Shown: positions 7,212 through 16,462 of the stretch, one piece after another
Position numbering within the stretch: position 1 is the first letter of the stretch
How the letters are laid out: every line of letters starts with the position of its first letter
Source: JASLCR01 sp964619585
Lineage (GTDB): Bacteria; Patescibacteriota; Saccharimonadia; Saccharimonadales; Saccharimonadaceae
DNA: 64,000 nt
Assembly (NCBI GenBank): GCA_964619585.1
Contig: CAZUCO010000001.1
Span: forward strand, 124,001 to 188,000
Reading direction: 5' to 3'
The notes under the pieces: model-generated
Database searches by the model: none
What the model saw: only the letters and a program-made list of their open reading frames with translations
What the model was told of the DNA's origin: nothing
Made by a program: the position numbers and the translations under genes

Positions 7212-10200
7212 GTGGCCACGAGTAAAACCAACGCAAAGCGAGTGTTCTTTACCAAAGACGACACCGCTTTGCCACTACCAAACCTTATTACGCATCAAAA
7301 AGATAGCTGGCGTGATTTTGTCGAGACAGGTCTCGGTGAAATATTTGCAGAGCTAAACCCAGTCGAAGACTATACTGGTCAGAAGCTTGAGCTTCGGTTT
7401 GGAAAATATGCCTTCCAAGAGCCAAAAAACACTGAGCAATATGCCAAAGAAAACAACATCACCTTTGATGCTCCACTGCATGCTACGGTAGAGCTTACTA
7501 ACAAGGTTACAGGAGAGGTAAAGGAACAAGAAATCTACCTCGGTGACTACCCATGGATGACCGATCGTGGAACATTTATCATCAACGGTACCGAGCGTGT
7601 CGTTGTAAGCCAGCTTATTCGTAGCTCGGGTGTATTTTTCACAGCTGATGTGGTTGCTGGACGCAACCACTACGGTGCAAAGTTGATCCCAGGCCGCGGG
7701 GCATGGCTTGAGTTTGAAACTGCATCAAACGGCGCTATTTATGTGAAGATTGACCGTCGCCGTAAACTACCAATCACAACCCTACTACGTGCACTTGGCC
7801 ACAGCAAAACCTCAGAGATTAAGAGTTTGTTTGCGTCTATTGATACTGGTGAAGTCAAATACATCGATGCCACGCTTGAAAAAGACACCACAAAGGGTTC
7901 AAACGAAGCTTTGATTGAAGTGTATCGTCGTCTTCGCCCAGGCGATCTTGCAACGGTTGACAATGCACGCCAAATGATTGAACGTATGTTCTTTGATTTC
8001 AAGCGCTTCGATTACAGCCGAGTTGGTCGTTATAAGATCAATCAGCGTCTTGGAATTGACGTCGCCAACACTACCAAGAACCGTGTGTTCCAAATGGACG
8101 ACCTTATCGCCATTATTACGGAGATCATCCGTCTTAATAACACTCAAGAGCCAGCCGATGACATCGATGCTCTCAGTAATCGTCGTGTGAAACTCGTTGG
8201 CGAGCTTGTTGCGCGTCAATTCCGTGTCGGTATGCTTCGTATGCAGCGAAACGCTATGGACCGCATGAGTATGAGCGACATTGAGACGGTAACACCATCA
8301 CAACTTATCAATGCCCGACCAGTGGTAGCAGCAGTTCGTGAGTTCTTTGCCAGTAGTCAGCTTTCACAGCTGATGGATGAGGTTAACCCGCTTTCAGAGC
8401 TTTCACACAAACGACGTCTTTCAAGCCTTGGCCCAGGTGGTCTAAGCCGTGAGCGTGCCGGATTTGATGTACGTGACGCTCACCCAACTCATTATGGACG
8501 TCTTTGTTCTGTTGAGACTCCAGAGGGTGCGAACATTGGTCTCGTGCTCAACATGGCAGCGTACGCACGTGTCAACGAGTATGGCTTTATTGAAACACCA
8601 TATCTCAAAGTAAAAAATGGTAAGGTAACCGACGAGGTGGTATATCTCGATGCTTCGCAAGAAGTAACTGAGGTGATCGCTGACGCTGGTGCGGAGCTTG
8701 ATAAAGACGGTAAGTTTGTGGCAGAGCGTGTTTCGGCTCGTAACGGCCTACTACCTGAACAAGTTGATGTGAGCGAAGTAACGTATATGGATGCAGCTAA
8801 CAAGCAGATCCTTGGTTCAACCGCATCACTCGTGCCATTTATTGAGAAAAACCGTATTGACCGTTCACTGACTGGTTCAAATATGCAGAAGCAAGCAGTC
8901 CCACTTCTTACTCCTGAGGCGCCAACAGTCGGTACGGGTATTGAGGGAGAAATTGCCAAGAATACCAGCCAGCTTATTATCGCAGAGGACGCAGGTGAAG
9001 TTGTACGCGCTGACGGTGAAGCTGTCGAAGTGAAATACAAAGACGGTGTCAAGGTATATGAGCTTATCCACTTCGCAAAAAGCAACGATGACCGCTCAAT
9101 CAACCAAAAGGTTCGCGTGATTCGTGGCCAGAAGGTTAAGAAGGGCGACACCCTGATCGAAGGTGCATCAATTGCTGATGGCGAGCTCGCACTTGGTCGT
9201 GACCTCGTAGTGGCATTTATGCCATGGCAGGGCTATAACATGGACGACGCAATCGTGCTATCTGACCGTCTCGTAAAAGACGATGCGCTCACAAGTATTA
9301 ATATCAAAGACTACAATGTTGAAGTTCGAGAGACAAAGCTTGGACCAGAGATTGTGACTCGGGATATTCCAAATGTTTCTGAAGAGTCACTTCGACACCT
9401 CGACGAGAACGGTATCGTTCAAGTTGGTTCAGAGGTGAAAGCTGGTGATGTCTTAGTTGGTAAGATTACTCCAAAGGGTGAGCAAGAGCTCAGTTCTGAA
9501 GAGCGTCTGCTTCGTGCTATCTTTGGTGAAAAAGCCAAAGATGTTCGTGATACTTCACAGCGCATGAACAATGCTGGTGGTGGTAAGGTCGTTGGCGTGA
9601 AGATCTTTAGCCGTGAGAACGGTCATGAACTCAAGGCTGGTGTGTTAATGCAGATCCAAATTTTTGTCGCACAAATGCGCAAGATCATGGTTGGTGACAA
9701 GCTCGCAGGTCGTCACGGAAACAAAGGCGTGGTCGCGCGTATTCTCCCAGTAGAAGACATGCCATTCATGGAAGACGGTACTCCTGTTGACGTAGTGCTT
9801 AACCCACTCGGTGTGCCAAGTCGTATGAATATAGGTCAGATTTTCGAAACTCATCTTGGCATGGCGGCACGCGCACTTGGCTACAAGGTAGCAACCCCAC
9901 CATTTAATGGAGTCCCTGATGAAGTAATCTCTGATGAGCTTGAGAAGGCTGGATTTGCCCGTGATGGCAAGAGTCAGCTGTTTGATGGCCGTACTGGTGA
10001 AGCATTTGAAGAACGTACAACTGTTGGCGTGATGCACATCATTAAGCTTCACCACATGGTTGCAGACAAGATTCACGCTCGCTCGACTGGTCCGTACACA
10101 ATGGTGACCCAGCAGCCACTTGGTGGTAAGGCGCAAAATGGTGGTCAGCGATTCGGAGAAATGGAGGTTTGGGCACTTGAAGCATACGGTGCTGCAACAA

Positions 10201-10586
10201 CACTTCAGGAAATGCTCACAATTAAGTCTGACGATGTATATGGCCGAGCGAAAGCGTATGAGTCAATCATTAAAGATGAGCAGATCGTTGGTCCAAAACT
10301 TCCTGAGTCATTCAACGTGCTCGTGAAAGAGCTCCAAGGCCTAGGTCTTCGTGTTGACTTGCTTGATGAGACTGAAGAAGGTGATGATGTTATCGTTGAT
10401 GCTGAGGAAATCATTGCCGAAGCAGGACCAGCAGACAAAACTGTTCCAGCTGTCGCTGTGAGTGATGACAACGATGAAGAGACCGTTCTTGATGAGGCAG
10501 ATGATATTGACCTCGAAGAAGATGGGCTCAATGTTGAAACAGCTGAAGAGTTTGCAGACGAAGATGAAAATAAGGAGGAGGCGTAA
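7212..10586 (+). CDS. rpoB: DNA-directed RNA polymerase subunit beta
   Basis: 1124 aa from a GTG preceded by GAGGAG; shorter than the E. coli protein (1342 aa), as in other compact bacteria. The rifampicin cluster SSQLSQLMDEVNPLSELSH-KRRLSSLGPGG keeps the drug-contact residues Q, D, H, R and S. GDKLAGRHGNKGVV (catalytic-site region) and TQQPLGGKAQNGGQRFGEMEVWALEAYGA (C-terminal clamp) are present. The last ~60 residues form an acidic low-complexity tail. One base separates its stop from the rpoC ATG, so the two are co-translated. A long structured leader precedes it. Confidence 0.98.
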   Translation: MATSKTNAKRVFFTKDDTALPLPNLITHQKDSWRDFVETGLGEIFAELNPVEDYTGQKLELRFGKYAFQEPKNTEQYAKENNITFDAPLHATVELTNKVTGEVKEQEIYLGDYPWMTDRGTFIINGTERVVVSQLIRSSGVFFTADVVAGRNHYGAKLIPGRGAWLEFETASNGAIYVKIDRRRKLPITTLLRALGHSKTSEIKSLFASIDTGEVKYIDATLEKDTTKGSNEALIEVYRRLRPGDLATVDNARQMIERMFFDFKRFDYSRVGRYKINQRLGIDVANTTKNRVFQMDDLIAIITEIIRLNNTQEPADDIDALSNRRVKLVGELVARQFRVGMLRMQRNAMDRMSMSDIETVTPSQLINARPVVAAVREFFASSQLSQLMDEVNPLSELSHKRRLSSLGPGGLSRERAGFDVRDAHPTHYGRLCSVETPEGANIGLVLNMAAYARVNEYGFIETPYLKVKNGKVTDEVVYLDASQEVTEVIADAGAELDKDGKFVAERVSARNGLLPEQVDVSEVTYMDAANKQILGSTASLVPFIEKNRIDRSLTGSNMQKQAVPLLTPEAPTVGTGIEGEIAKNTSQLIIAEDAGEVVRADGEAVEVKYKDGVKVYELIHFAKSNDDRSINQKVRVIRGQKVKKGDTLIEGASIADGELALGRDLVVAFMPWQGYNMDDAIVLSDRLVKDDALTSINIKDYNVEVRETKLGPEIVTRDIPNVSEESLRHLDENGIVQVGSEVKAGDVLVGKITPKGEQELSSEERLLRAIFGEKAKDVRDTSQRMNNAGGGKVVGVKIFSRENGHELKAGVLMQIQIFVAQMRKIMVGDKLAGRHGNKGVVARILPVEDMPFMEDGTPVDVVLNPLGVPSRMNIGQIFETHLGMAARALGYKVATPPFNGVPDEVISDELEKAGFARDGKSQLFDGRTGEAFEERTTVGVMHIIKLHHMVADKIHARSTGPYTMVTQQPLGGKAQNGGQRFGEMEVWALEAYGAATTLQEMLTIKSDDVYGRAKAYESIIKDEQIVGPKLPESFNVLVKELQGLGLRVDLLDETEEGDDVIVDAEEIIAEAGPADKTVPAVAVSDDNDEETVLDEADDIDLEEDGLNVETAEEFADEDENKEEA

Positions 10587-10587
10587 T

Positions 10588-13500
10588 ATGACACGCGTTG
10601 TTCAAACTAATGCCACTGGTATCGCTGACTTCGATGCCGTACGTCTTGCGGTTGCAAGCCCTGACGATATTCTAAAGTGGAGCTATGGTGAAGTTACCAA
10701 GCCTGAGACGATCAACTATCGTACGCAAAAGCCAGAGCGAGACGGCTTGTTCTGTGAGCGAATTTTTGGTCCAGTCAAGGATATCAACCCACATGACAGC
10801 AAGCTCAAGGGAGTTCGCTCACGTGAGGCAGCTATAGACAAGAACGGCGAACTTGTCACCAAGTCGATCGTTCGTCGTGAGCGTATGGGACACATTCAGC
10901 TTGCGGCTCCTGTTGCGCATATCTGGTTTATGCGTGGCACCCCAAGTGCAATGAGCCTGCTGCTCGGTATGACTGTTCGTAACCTTGAGCGTATTGCATA
11001 CTTCGCAACCTACGTGATTCTGAAAGTCGACGAAGCGACTCGTGACCAGAAATTAGCCGATCTTGAGGCTGAAACTGAGGCAGGACGTGCAGCTATCAAG
11101 ATGCGCTATGAAAATGAAGCCGGTAACGAAGGCGCTGACGTCAAGAAGCTCGCTGCTGAGCAGACCAAGGAGCTTGAAGAGCTTGAAGAACGCTACATAG
11201 CGAAGAAAACTCAGCTAGAAAGTCTTGTAAAGAGTGCTCTTATCAACGAAACAGACTACCGAAGCCTACCAGAAGAATACGAAGAACTCGTTGAAGTAGG
11301 TATGGGTGGTGTTGCACTTAAGGCATTGCTTGATGAGATCGACTTGCCAACGCTTATTGCACAGCTCAGTGAAGAGGTTGAAGGTGCTAAGGGACAACGT
11401 GAGAAGAAGCTTCTCAAGCGACTCAAGGTACTTGAAGGTATGCAGGCAGCTGGCATCAAGCCAAATAGTCTTGCTTTGACAGTGCTACCTGTGATCCCTC
11501 CAGATCTTCGTCCAATGGTTCAGCTAACTGGTGGCCGTTTTGCCACATCTGACCTCAATGACTTGTACCGTCGTGTTATCAACCGTAACAATCGACTAAA
11601 GAAATTGATCGACCTCAACGCTCCAGAAGTAATTCGCCGCAATGAAATGCGTATGCTTCAAGAGGCCGTTGACGCACTAATCGACAACTCGGCTGCTCGT
11701 GGTGGTCGTGCGGTTAATGCAACTGGTGGCCGACGTCGCCTGAAGTCAATTTCAGACATGCTTAAGGGTAAGCAGGGTCGGTTCCGTCAGAACCTTCTTG
11801 GTAAACGTGTCGACTACTCTGGTCGTTCAGTGATTGTGGTCGGTCCAAAGCTCAAGATCAATCAATGTGGTCTACCGAAGCAGATGGCTCTAGAGCTTTT
11901 CAAGCCTTTTGTTATTAGCTGGTTGATCCGTGGTGAACACGCACACAATATTCGCTCAGCGACTCGTTTAATTGAGGCTGGTGATGCACTTGTATGGGAC
12001 GCACTTGATGCGGTGATCGAAGGTAAGTACGTACTTCTTAACCGTGCGCCGTCACTCCACCGTCTATCTATCCAGGCCTTCCAGCCAGTACTTGTTGAAG
12101 GTAAGGCTATTCAGCTACACCCACTTGTTGCTAACGGATTTAACGCCGACTATGACGGTGACCAGATGGCTGTTCACTTGCCACTTTCAGATGAGGCGCA
12201 GGCAGAGGCTCGCGATCTTATGAGTGCAACTAACAACCTTTTGAAGCCTGCTGACGGTGCGCCGGTACTAAATATCGGTCAGGACGTAGTGCTTGGTAAC
12301 TACTACCTCACCTACGACAAGCCAGCGGCTCAAACGAAGGAAGTTAAGCCATATAGTTCCGTTTATGAGGCTGAAATGGCATATGACGAGGGTATCTTGC
12401 AGCTCCAGACCCCTATTCGTATTTTTGCGAAGGGCGAAATCCGTGACACTACGCTTGGTCGCGTATTCTTCAACGAGATTCTGCCGGAAGATTTCCCTTA
12501 TGACAACAATGTCCAGAGTAAGAAGCAGCTCAAAAAGGTGCTGGCACAGATCTTCCAGCAGTATGGTGCTGTAGAAACAGCAAAAACTGCTGACCGCATG
12601 AAGGGACTTGCATTCCGATTTGCGACTATCGCCGCTGTATCAACTGGTAAAGACGATTACATCAACTTTGAAGAAATCTCAGAATTTGTTGCTGAAGGTG
12701 ATGCCAAGGCAGCGCTCATCTCTGATCAATATGATCAGGGACTGATCACTGATTCTGAGCGCTATAGCTTAACAGTTGCCAATTGGCGAGGAGTTGACGG
12801 TAAAGTTGAGAAGTTCTTACTTGATCAGCTTGCTGATATGGATACAAGTATCTCGGTGATGGTGAATTCTGGAGCACGAGGTGATATCTCGAACGTCAAG
12901 CTTGCGAGCGCGATGATTGGTATCCAGGTGGATGCAACCAACCGTGAAATTGAGCTCCCGATCCGAAGCTCATTCAAGAAGGGTCTTTCAAGTCTTGAAG
13001 CATTCGTGGCAACACGTGGTGCACGTAAGGGTCTGATTGACACCGCTCTTAAGACTGCCGACTCAGGTTACTTAACTCGTCGTCTTGTCGACGTGTCACA
13101 AGATGTCTTCACGGTCGAGGATGAGTCAGGTGATGACGAAGGATACACTATCTACCGTTCAGAGTCAGCTGATACGATGATTGACTTCGGCAACCGTCTA
13201 GCTGGTCGTTACACAGCCGAGGAAGTTCCTGGTCATATCGCTGCTGACAAGCTGATTACTCGAGAGATTGCAAATGCTATCGAGGCTGATGCTGAGGTAA
13301 GTGAAGTGAAGATTCAGAGCGTACTGTCTACGAAGAACCTCGAAGGTATCCCACGTAAGAGCTATGGTATTGACATGGCGACGGGCAATCTCGTTGATAA
13401 CGCACAGCCTGTTGGTGTGATTGCCGCACAGTCAGTTGGTGAGCCAGGTACACAGTTGACGCTTCGAACCTTCCACGCCTCTGGTGTGGCCGGTGGTGAC

Positions 13501-14433
13501 ATCACCCAGGGTCTTCCACGTGTTGAAGAGCTGTTTGAAGCTCGTGCACCAAAGGGCCAGGCTTACATCACTGAAGTGGCAGGTCTGGTTGATGTGTGGG
13601 AGGATGGCAAGAATTATGTTGTTCAAGTCACCCCAGAGGCCGGTCATGTCGAGCGACTTCCACTTGAGGGCCGAACTGTTACTGTCAAGGCTGGATCGAG
13701 CGTTAAGGCTGGTGACGTACTCGCATCAGCTGAAGGTGAGGCTCGTCCACTCGTTGCACCATTTGATGGTGTGGTAGAAGTGGCAGAAGATACTTTGGTG
13801 ATCGCTGCTAACGCATCTGCACCGGCACGATACGAAGTGCCAGGTGCAATGCAGCTTACCGTAAAGCCAAATGACATTGTAGAAGCAGGTGACCGTCTAA
13901 CGATTGGTTCACTCAACCTTCACGATTTGATGCGGCTCAAGGGTACTGAAGCTACTCAGCGCTATATCATCAATGAAGTGCTTCGTATCTATGCTGCTCA
14001 GGGTCAAGATGTTGCCGACAAGCACCTCGAGATCATTGTGCGTCAGATGTTTAGCCGTGTTCAGATTGAGGACCCGGGTGATAGTAGCTTTGTTACCGGT
14101 GATATTGTGAGCAAAGCTGCCGTAGTAGCCGCAAACAAGCAACTTGCCGCCGAAGGTAGAGAGCTTGTGCAATATACGCAACTACTTCTCGGTATTACCA
14201 AGGTTTCTATTTGGTCTGACAGTTGGCTTTCTGCCGCGTCGTTCCAGGACACGACGCGTGTACTGATCAACGCTGCTACAAGTGGCCGAGCTGACCGCCT
14301 CCACGGTCTTAAGGAAAACGTTATCATCGGTCGTAAGATACCGGTTGGTACTGGAGTGGAGAAAGATCAGCCTGAGGCTACAAGTGAAGCGGTAGAGTCG
14401 ATCATCGCAGAGGATGTTGAGCTCGCTGCATAG
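10588..14433 (+). CDS. rpoC: DNA-directed RNA polymerase subunit beta' lacking both zinc sites
   Basis: 1281 aa. The catalytic loop reads NADYDGDQMAVH (usually NADFDGD); three Asp hold the active-site Mg. Bridge/trigger regions DTALKTADSGYLTRRLVDV and GEPGTQLTLRTFH are intact. Both usual four-Cys zinc sites are gone: after GLFCERIFGPVK (residues ~62-91) no Cys occurs where E. coli has C70/72/85/88, and the second site reads EDESGDDEG (13126-13140) and VLSTKNLEGIPRKSYG (13321-13368). Start: ATG at 10588 with AAGGAGGAGG 10 nt upstream; a longer frame to 10462 overlaps rpoB and is not real. A strong terminator follows. Confidence 0.98.
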   Translation: MTRVVQTNATGIADFDAVRLAVASPDDILKWSYGEVTKPETINYRTQKPERDGLFCERIFGPVKDINPHDSKLKGVRSREAAIDKNGELVTKSIVRRERMGHIQLAAPVAHIWFMRGTPSAMSLLLGMTVRNLERIAYFATYVILKVDEATRDQKLADLEAETEAGRAAIKMRYENEAGNEGADVKKLAAEQTKELEELEERYIAKKTQLESLVKSALINETDYRSLPEEYEELVEVGMGGVALKALLDEIDLPTLIAQLSEEVEGAKGQREKKLLKRLKVLEGMQAAGIKPNSLALTVLPVIPPDLRPMVQLTGGRFATSDLNDLYRRVINRNNRLKKLIDLNAPEVIRRNEMRMLQEAVDALIDNSAARGGRAVNATGGRRRLKSISDMLKGKQGRFRQNLLGKRVDYSGRSVIVVGPKLKINQCGLPKQMALELFKPFVISWLIRGEHAHNIRSATRLIEAGDALVWDALDAVIEGKYVLLNRAPSLHRLSIQAFQPVLVEGKAIQLHPLVANGFNADYDGDQMAVHLPLSDEAQAEARDLMSATNNLLKPADGAPVLNIGQDVVLGNYYLTYDKPAAQTKEVKPYSSVYEAEMAYDEGILQLQTPIRIFAKGEIRDTTLGRVFFNEILPEDFPYDNNVQSKKQLKKVLAQIFQQYGAVETAKTADRMKGLAFRFATIAAVSTGKDDYINFEEISEFVAEGDAKAALISDQYDQGLITDSERYSLTVANWRGVDGKVEKFLLDQLADMDTSISVMVNSGARGDISNVKLASAMIGIQVDATNREIELPIRSSFKKGLSSLEAFVATRGARKGLIDTALKTADSGYLTRRLVDVSQDVFTVEDESGDDEGYTIYRSESADTMIDFGNRLAGRYTAEEVPGHIAADKLITREIANAIEADAEVSEVKIQSVLSTKNLEGIPRKSYGIDMATGNLVDNAQPVGVIAAQSVGEPGTQLTLRTFHASGVAGGDITQGLPRVEELFEARAPKGQAYITEVAGLVDVWEDGKNYVVQVTPEAGHVERLPLEGRTVTVKAGSSVKAGDVLASAEGEARPLVAPFDGVVEVAEDTLVIAANASAPARYEVPGAMQLTVKPNDIVEAGDRLTIGSLNLHDLMRLKGTEATQRYIINEVLRIYAAQGQDVADKHLEIIVRQMFSRVQIEDPGDSSFVTGDIVSKAAVVAANKQLAAEGRELVQYTQLLLGITKVSIWSDSWLSAASFQDTTRVLINAATSGRADRLHGLKENVIIGRKIPVGTGVEKDQPEATSEAVESIIAEDVELAA

Positions 14434-14454
14434 GCCACTCAACAAGCCTTTCTC

Positions 14455-14486
14455 AAACTCCCACACAGTCCGGTGTGGGAGTTTTT
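14455..14486 (+). terminator. Rho-independent terminator of rpoBC
   Basis: Twelve-bp stem AAACTCCCACAC / GTGTGGGAGTTT (14455-14466, 14473-14484), 6-nt loop, T-run. Confidence 0.92.
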
Positions 14487-14506
14487 GACTTGTTGTAAAA
14501 ATATAC

Positions 14507-14536
14507 TTGCCTTTAGTAAGGCGTATTGGTTATACT
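14507..14536 (+). promoter_or_regulatory. Promoter of the Csc-like surface cluster
   Basis: TTGCCT (14507-14512), 18-nt spacer, TATACT (14531-14536). A leader of about 50 nt ends in AGGGGG before the first gene. Confidence 0.6.
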
Positions 14537-14592
14537 TATCTCAAGTTCCAGATCTCAAAGTGAGGAATATACAAAATAACAGGGGGATAACA

Positions 14593-15234
14593 ATGAGGCG
14601 ACAACATAAACTGGCAGGTGCTTTTTTTGCCGTGGTTGCGTTGCTAGCGGGTGCAACAACAGTACAGGCTGCATTAACGGATTCTACAAACTTTAGTCAG
14701 AGTATTTCAGGGGGAACACTTTCGACGTTTATCGGTGATGCTAGTGGTGTTGAGGTACCGACACCGAGCGTGCCTTTTGCTGCCAAGACCGTGTCAAACG
14801 CCGTCCAAACAAGCGCGGGGACATTTGGTACCTCGTCGCAACGTATTTATGTTGATAACCCGGGTGCTGTGACGGGCTCAAATGGTTGGACAGTGACACT
14901 TGCCGCTACGGGTGGTTCATCGGCAACATGGACAAGCGGTGCAAATACATATCCGTTCAACGGCACAACTTCAGCTAACGGACAGTTAACGGTTAACCCA
15001 AGCGTAGGCACAATTACGGCAGAAGTTGGCGGCACGACAGGTATTACGCTTGGATCGTCTGCGACCTTTAGTGGTGGATCAAACACGCCTGTGACACTTC
15101 TCAATGCGGCATCATCGGCAGATGATATCAACCGAGTATATCTTACGGGTGTTGGTCTGAGCCAAACTATTCCTGCAAGTACACCTGCGGGTACGTACTC
15201 ACTCGACTTTACCCAGACGCTGGCACAAGTCTAG
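14593..15234 (+). CDS. Secreted WxL-like surface protein (CscB-like)
   Basis: 213 aa. Signal peptide MRRQHKLAGAFFAVVALLAGATTVQA, probably cut after A-x-A. The rest is a single beta-rich, Thr/Ser/Gly-rich domain with NGWTVTLAATGG, GQLTVNPSVGTIT and a final TPAGTYSLDFTQTL; these resemble the proximal and distal motifs of WxL cell-wall-binding domains. The same domain forms the C-terminal ~180 residues of the protein at 16463 (SSQRI, GW.V..AATGG, WTSG, LTVNPSV, IPA.TPAGTY.LD). AGGGGG at 14581 sets the ATG at 14593; the longer frame runs into the rpoC terminator. First gene of a four-gene cluster. Confidence 0.7.
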   Translation: MRRQHKLAGAFFAVVALLAGATTVQAALTDSTNFSQSISGGTLSTFIGDASGVEVPTPSVPFAAKTVSNAVQTSAGTFGTSSQRIYVDNPGAVTGSNGWTVTLAATGGSSATWTSGANTYPFNGTTSANGQLTVNPSVGTITAEVGGTTGITLGSSATFSGGSNTPVTLLNAASSADDINRVYLTGVGLSQTIPASTPAGTYSLDFTQTLAQV

Positions 15235-15292
15235 GCCCTTAACATTAATCTAAATGAGTGCATCCAATCGATGCGCTAGAATGAGCAATATC

Positions 15293-16459
15293 ATGAGACA
15301 CTACAAGGCAAAGGTTGCTTTAATCGGGACATTGAGCTGGCTAGCTACAGCCATTGTTATGGCCGTTCCGGTAAGTGCGGCTGGCACGATAGGGGGTAGG
15401 CCAGCACTTCCTCGCAAAGACGAGCCGCGATCGCAATCGATATTCATCCATACATTGAGGCAAGGCAGTATGGTAAATGATAAACTGGTCGTATCAAATA
15501 ATTCGACCGAAGACCAAGCGATTGTTCTTTACGCCGTCGATGCTATTCCATCCAACACGGGTGCATTCACCTGTAAGCAGAAGGCCGAAGCAATTACGGA
15601 TGCGGGGAAATGGCTTACGTTGGCGCAGCATCGTTTAGAGCTAAAGCCAGGAGCATCCAGTATCGTTGACTTTACGATCACTGCACCACAAAAAGCGGAT
15701 GTTGGTGAGCATAACGCATGTATTGTGCTTGAGGGAGGTGATGACGGTGGTGAGGTGAGCGGTAACTTGCGTATTCGTACTCGGTCGGCTATTCGTGTTG
15801 CATTGACAATTCCTGGTACGCTTCACCGTGAAGTTGAGATCGAAAAATACAACGTACGGGTAGATAATTATCGTCAACAATACACAGTGAAACTGAGCAA
15901 TAGTGGTAATGTCTCATCTGATACAGACGTTAGTGTAAGTCTAAAGAGCATTTTTGGTGAGACTATTTACCGTAATACCGGTCAGTACCCAATACTGCCA
16001 GGCAATAAGATGGAGCTTTCGTTTGAGAACGAGAAATCTCCCTTTTTTGGTGGGTGGTATGTCGCTGATGCATCCATATCATACGATAAGAATGCGACAA
16101 AATGGGGCACGCAGTCTGTAGCAACTCTAAAAAGTATTCAGGCCAAGAGTCAGATCATCTTTATTATGCCGCAACCACTTGCGATAGTGATCCTACTTGC
16201 TGGATTTGCACTCATTGTCTGGGTCGGCGCGTATGTGATTGTGCATCGGCGTCGGGAACGACATATTGCTGACACATGGCGACTATACACGGTCAAAGAT
16301 GGCGATACGCTTGAGCGACTAGCGGAAGCTACCAATACGGATTGGAAACGTATAGCAAAAGTAAATGCCATTAAACCACCGTACACTTTAAAGTCCGGAC
16401 AAGCATTGCAGATACCTCCTAAAGCAAAGGTAGCTAAAAAAACGGCTCTGAAGGGTTAA
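15293..16459 (+). CDS. DUF916/WxL-interacting-type membrane protein with C-terminal LysM (CscA-like)
   Basis: 388 aa. N-terminal signal peptide (ends ...VPVSAAG). An external region with NDKLVVSNNSTEDQAIVLYAVDA, LELKPGASSIVDFTI and DVGEHNACIVLEGG matches the layout of DUF916 proteins, which partner WxL proteins in Gram-positive bacteria. One membrane helix follows (about residues 300-325, PLAIVILLAGFALIVWVGAYVIV), then RRRER and a LysM domain (YTVKDGDTLERLAEATN... SGQALQIPP). By simple topology that LysM would lie in the cytoplasm, which is odd for a peptidoglycan binder. Start at 15293 chosen by the signal peptide; TAGAAT stands 10 nt upstream. Confidence 0.7.
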   Translation: MRHYKAKVALIGTLSWLATAIVMAVPVSAAGTIGGRPALPRKDEPRSQSIFIHTLRQGSMVNDKLVVSNNSTEDQAIVLYAVDAIPSNTGAFTCKQKAEAITDAGKWLTLAQHRLELKPGASSIVDFTITAPQKADVGEHNACIVLEGGDDGGEVSGNLRIRTRSAIRVALTIPGTLHREVEIEKYNVRVDNYRQQYTVKLSNSGNVSSDTDVSVSLKSIFGETIYRNTGQYPILPGNKMELSFENEKSPFFGGWYVADASISYDKNATKWGTQSVATLKSIQAKSQIIFIMPQPLAIVILLAGFALIVWVGAYVIVHRRRERHIADTWRLYTVKDGDTLERLAEATNTDWKRIAKVNAIKPPYTLKSGQALQIPPKAKVAKKTALKG

Positions 16460-16462
16460 GAG

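Noticed and set aside
8492..9151. Minus-strand frame of 219 codons inside rpoB
   Set aside because: Antisense shadow of rpoB; Ser/Thr-rich, no domain, no ribosome site.
10462..10587. N-terminal extension of rpoC
   Set aside because: Overlaps the rpoB 3' end; the ATG at 10588 has a good ribosome site and the family start.
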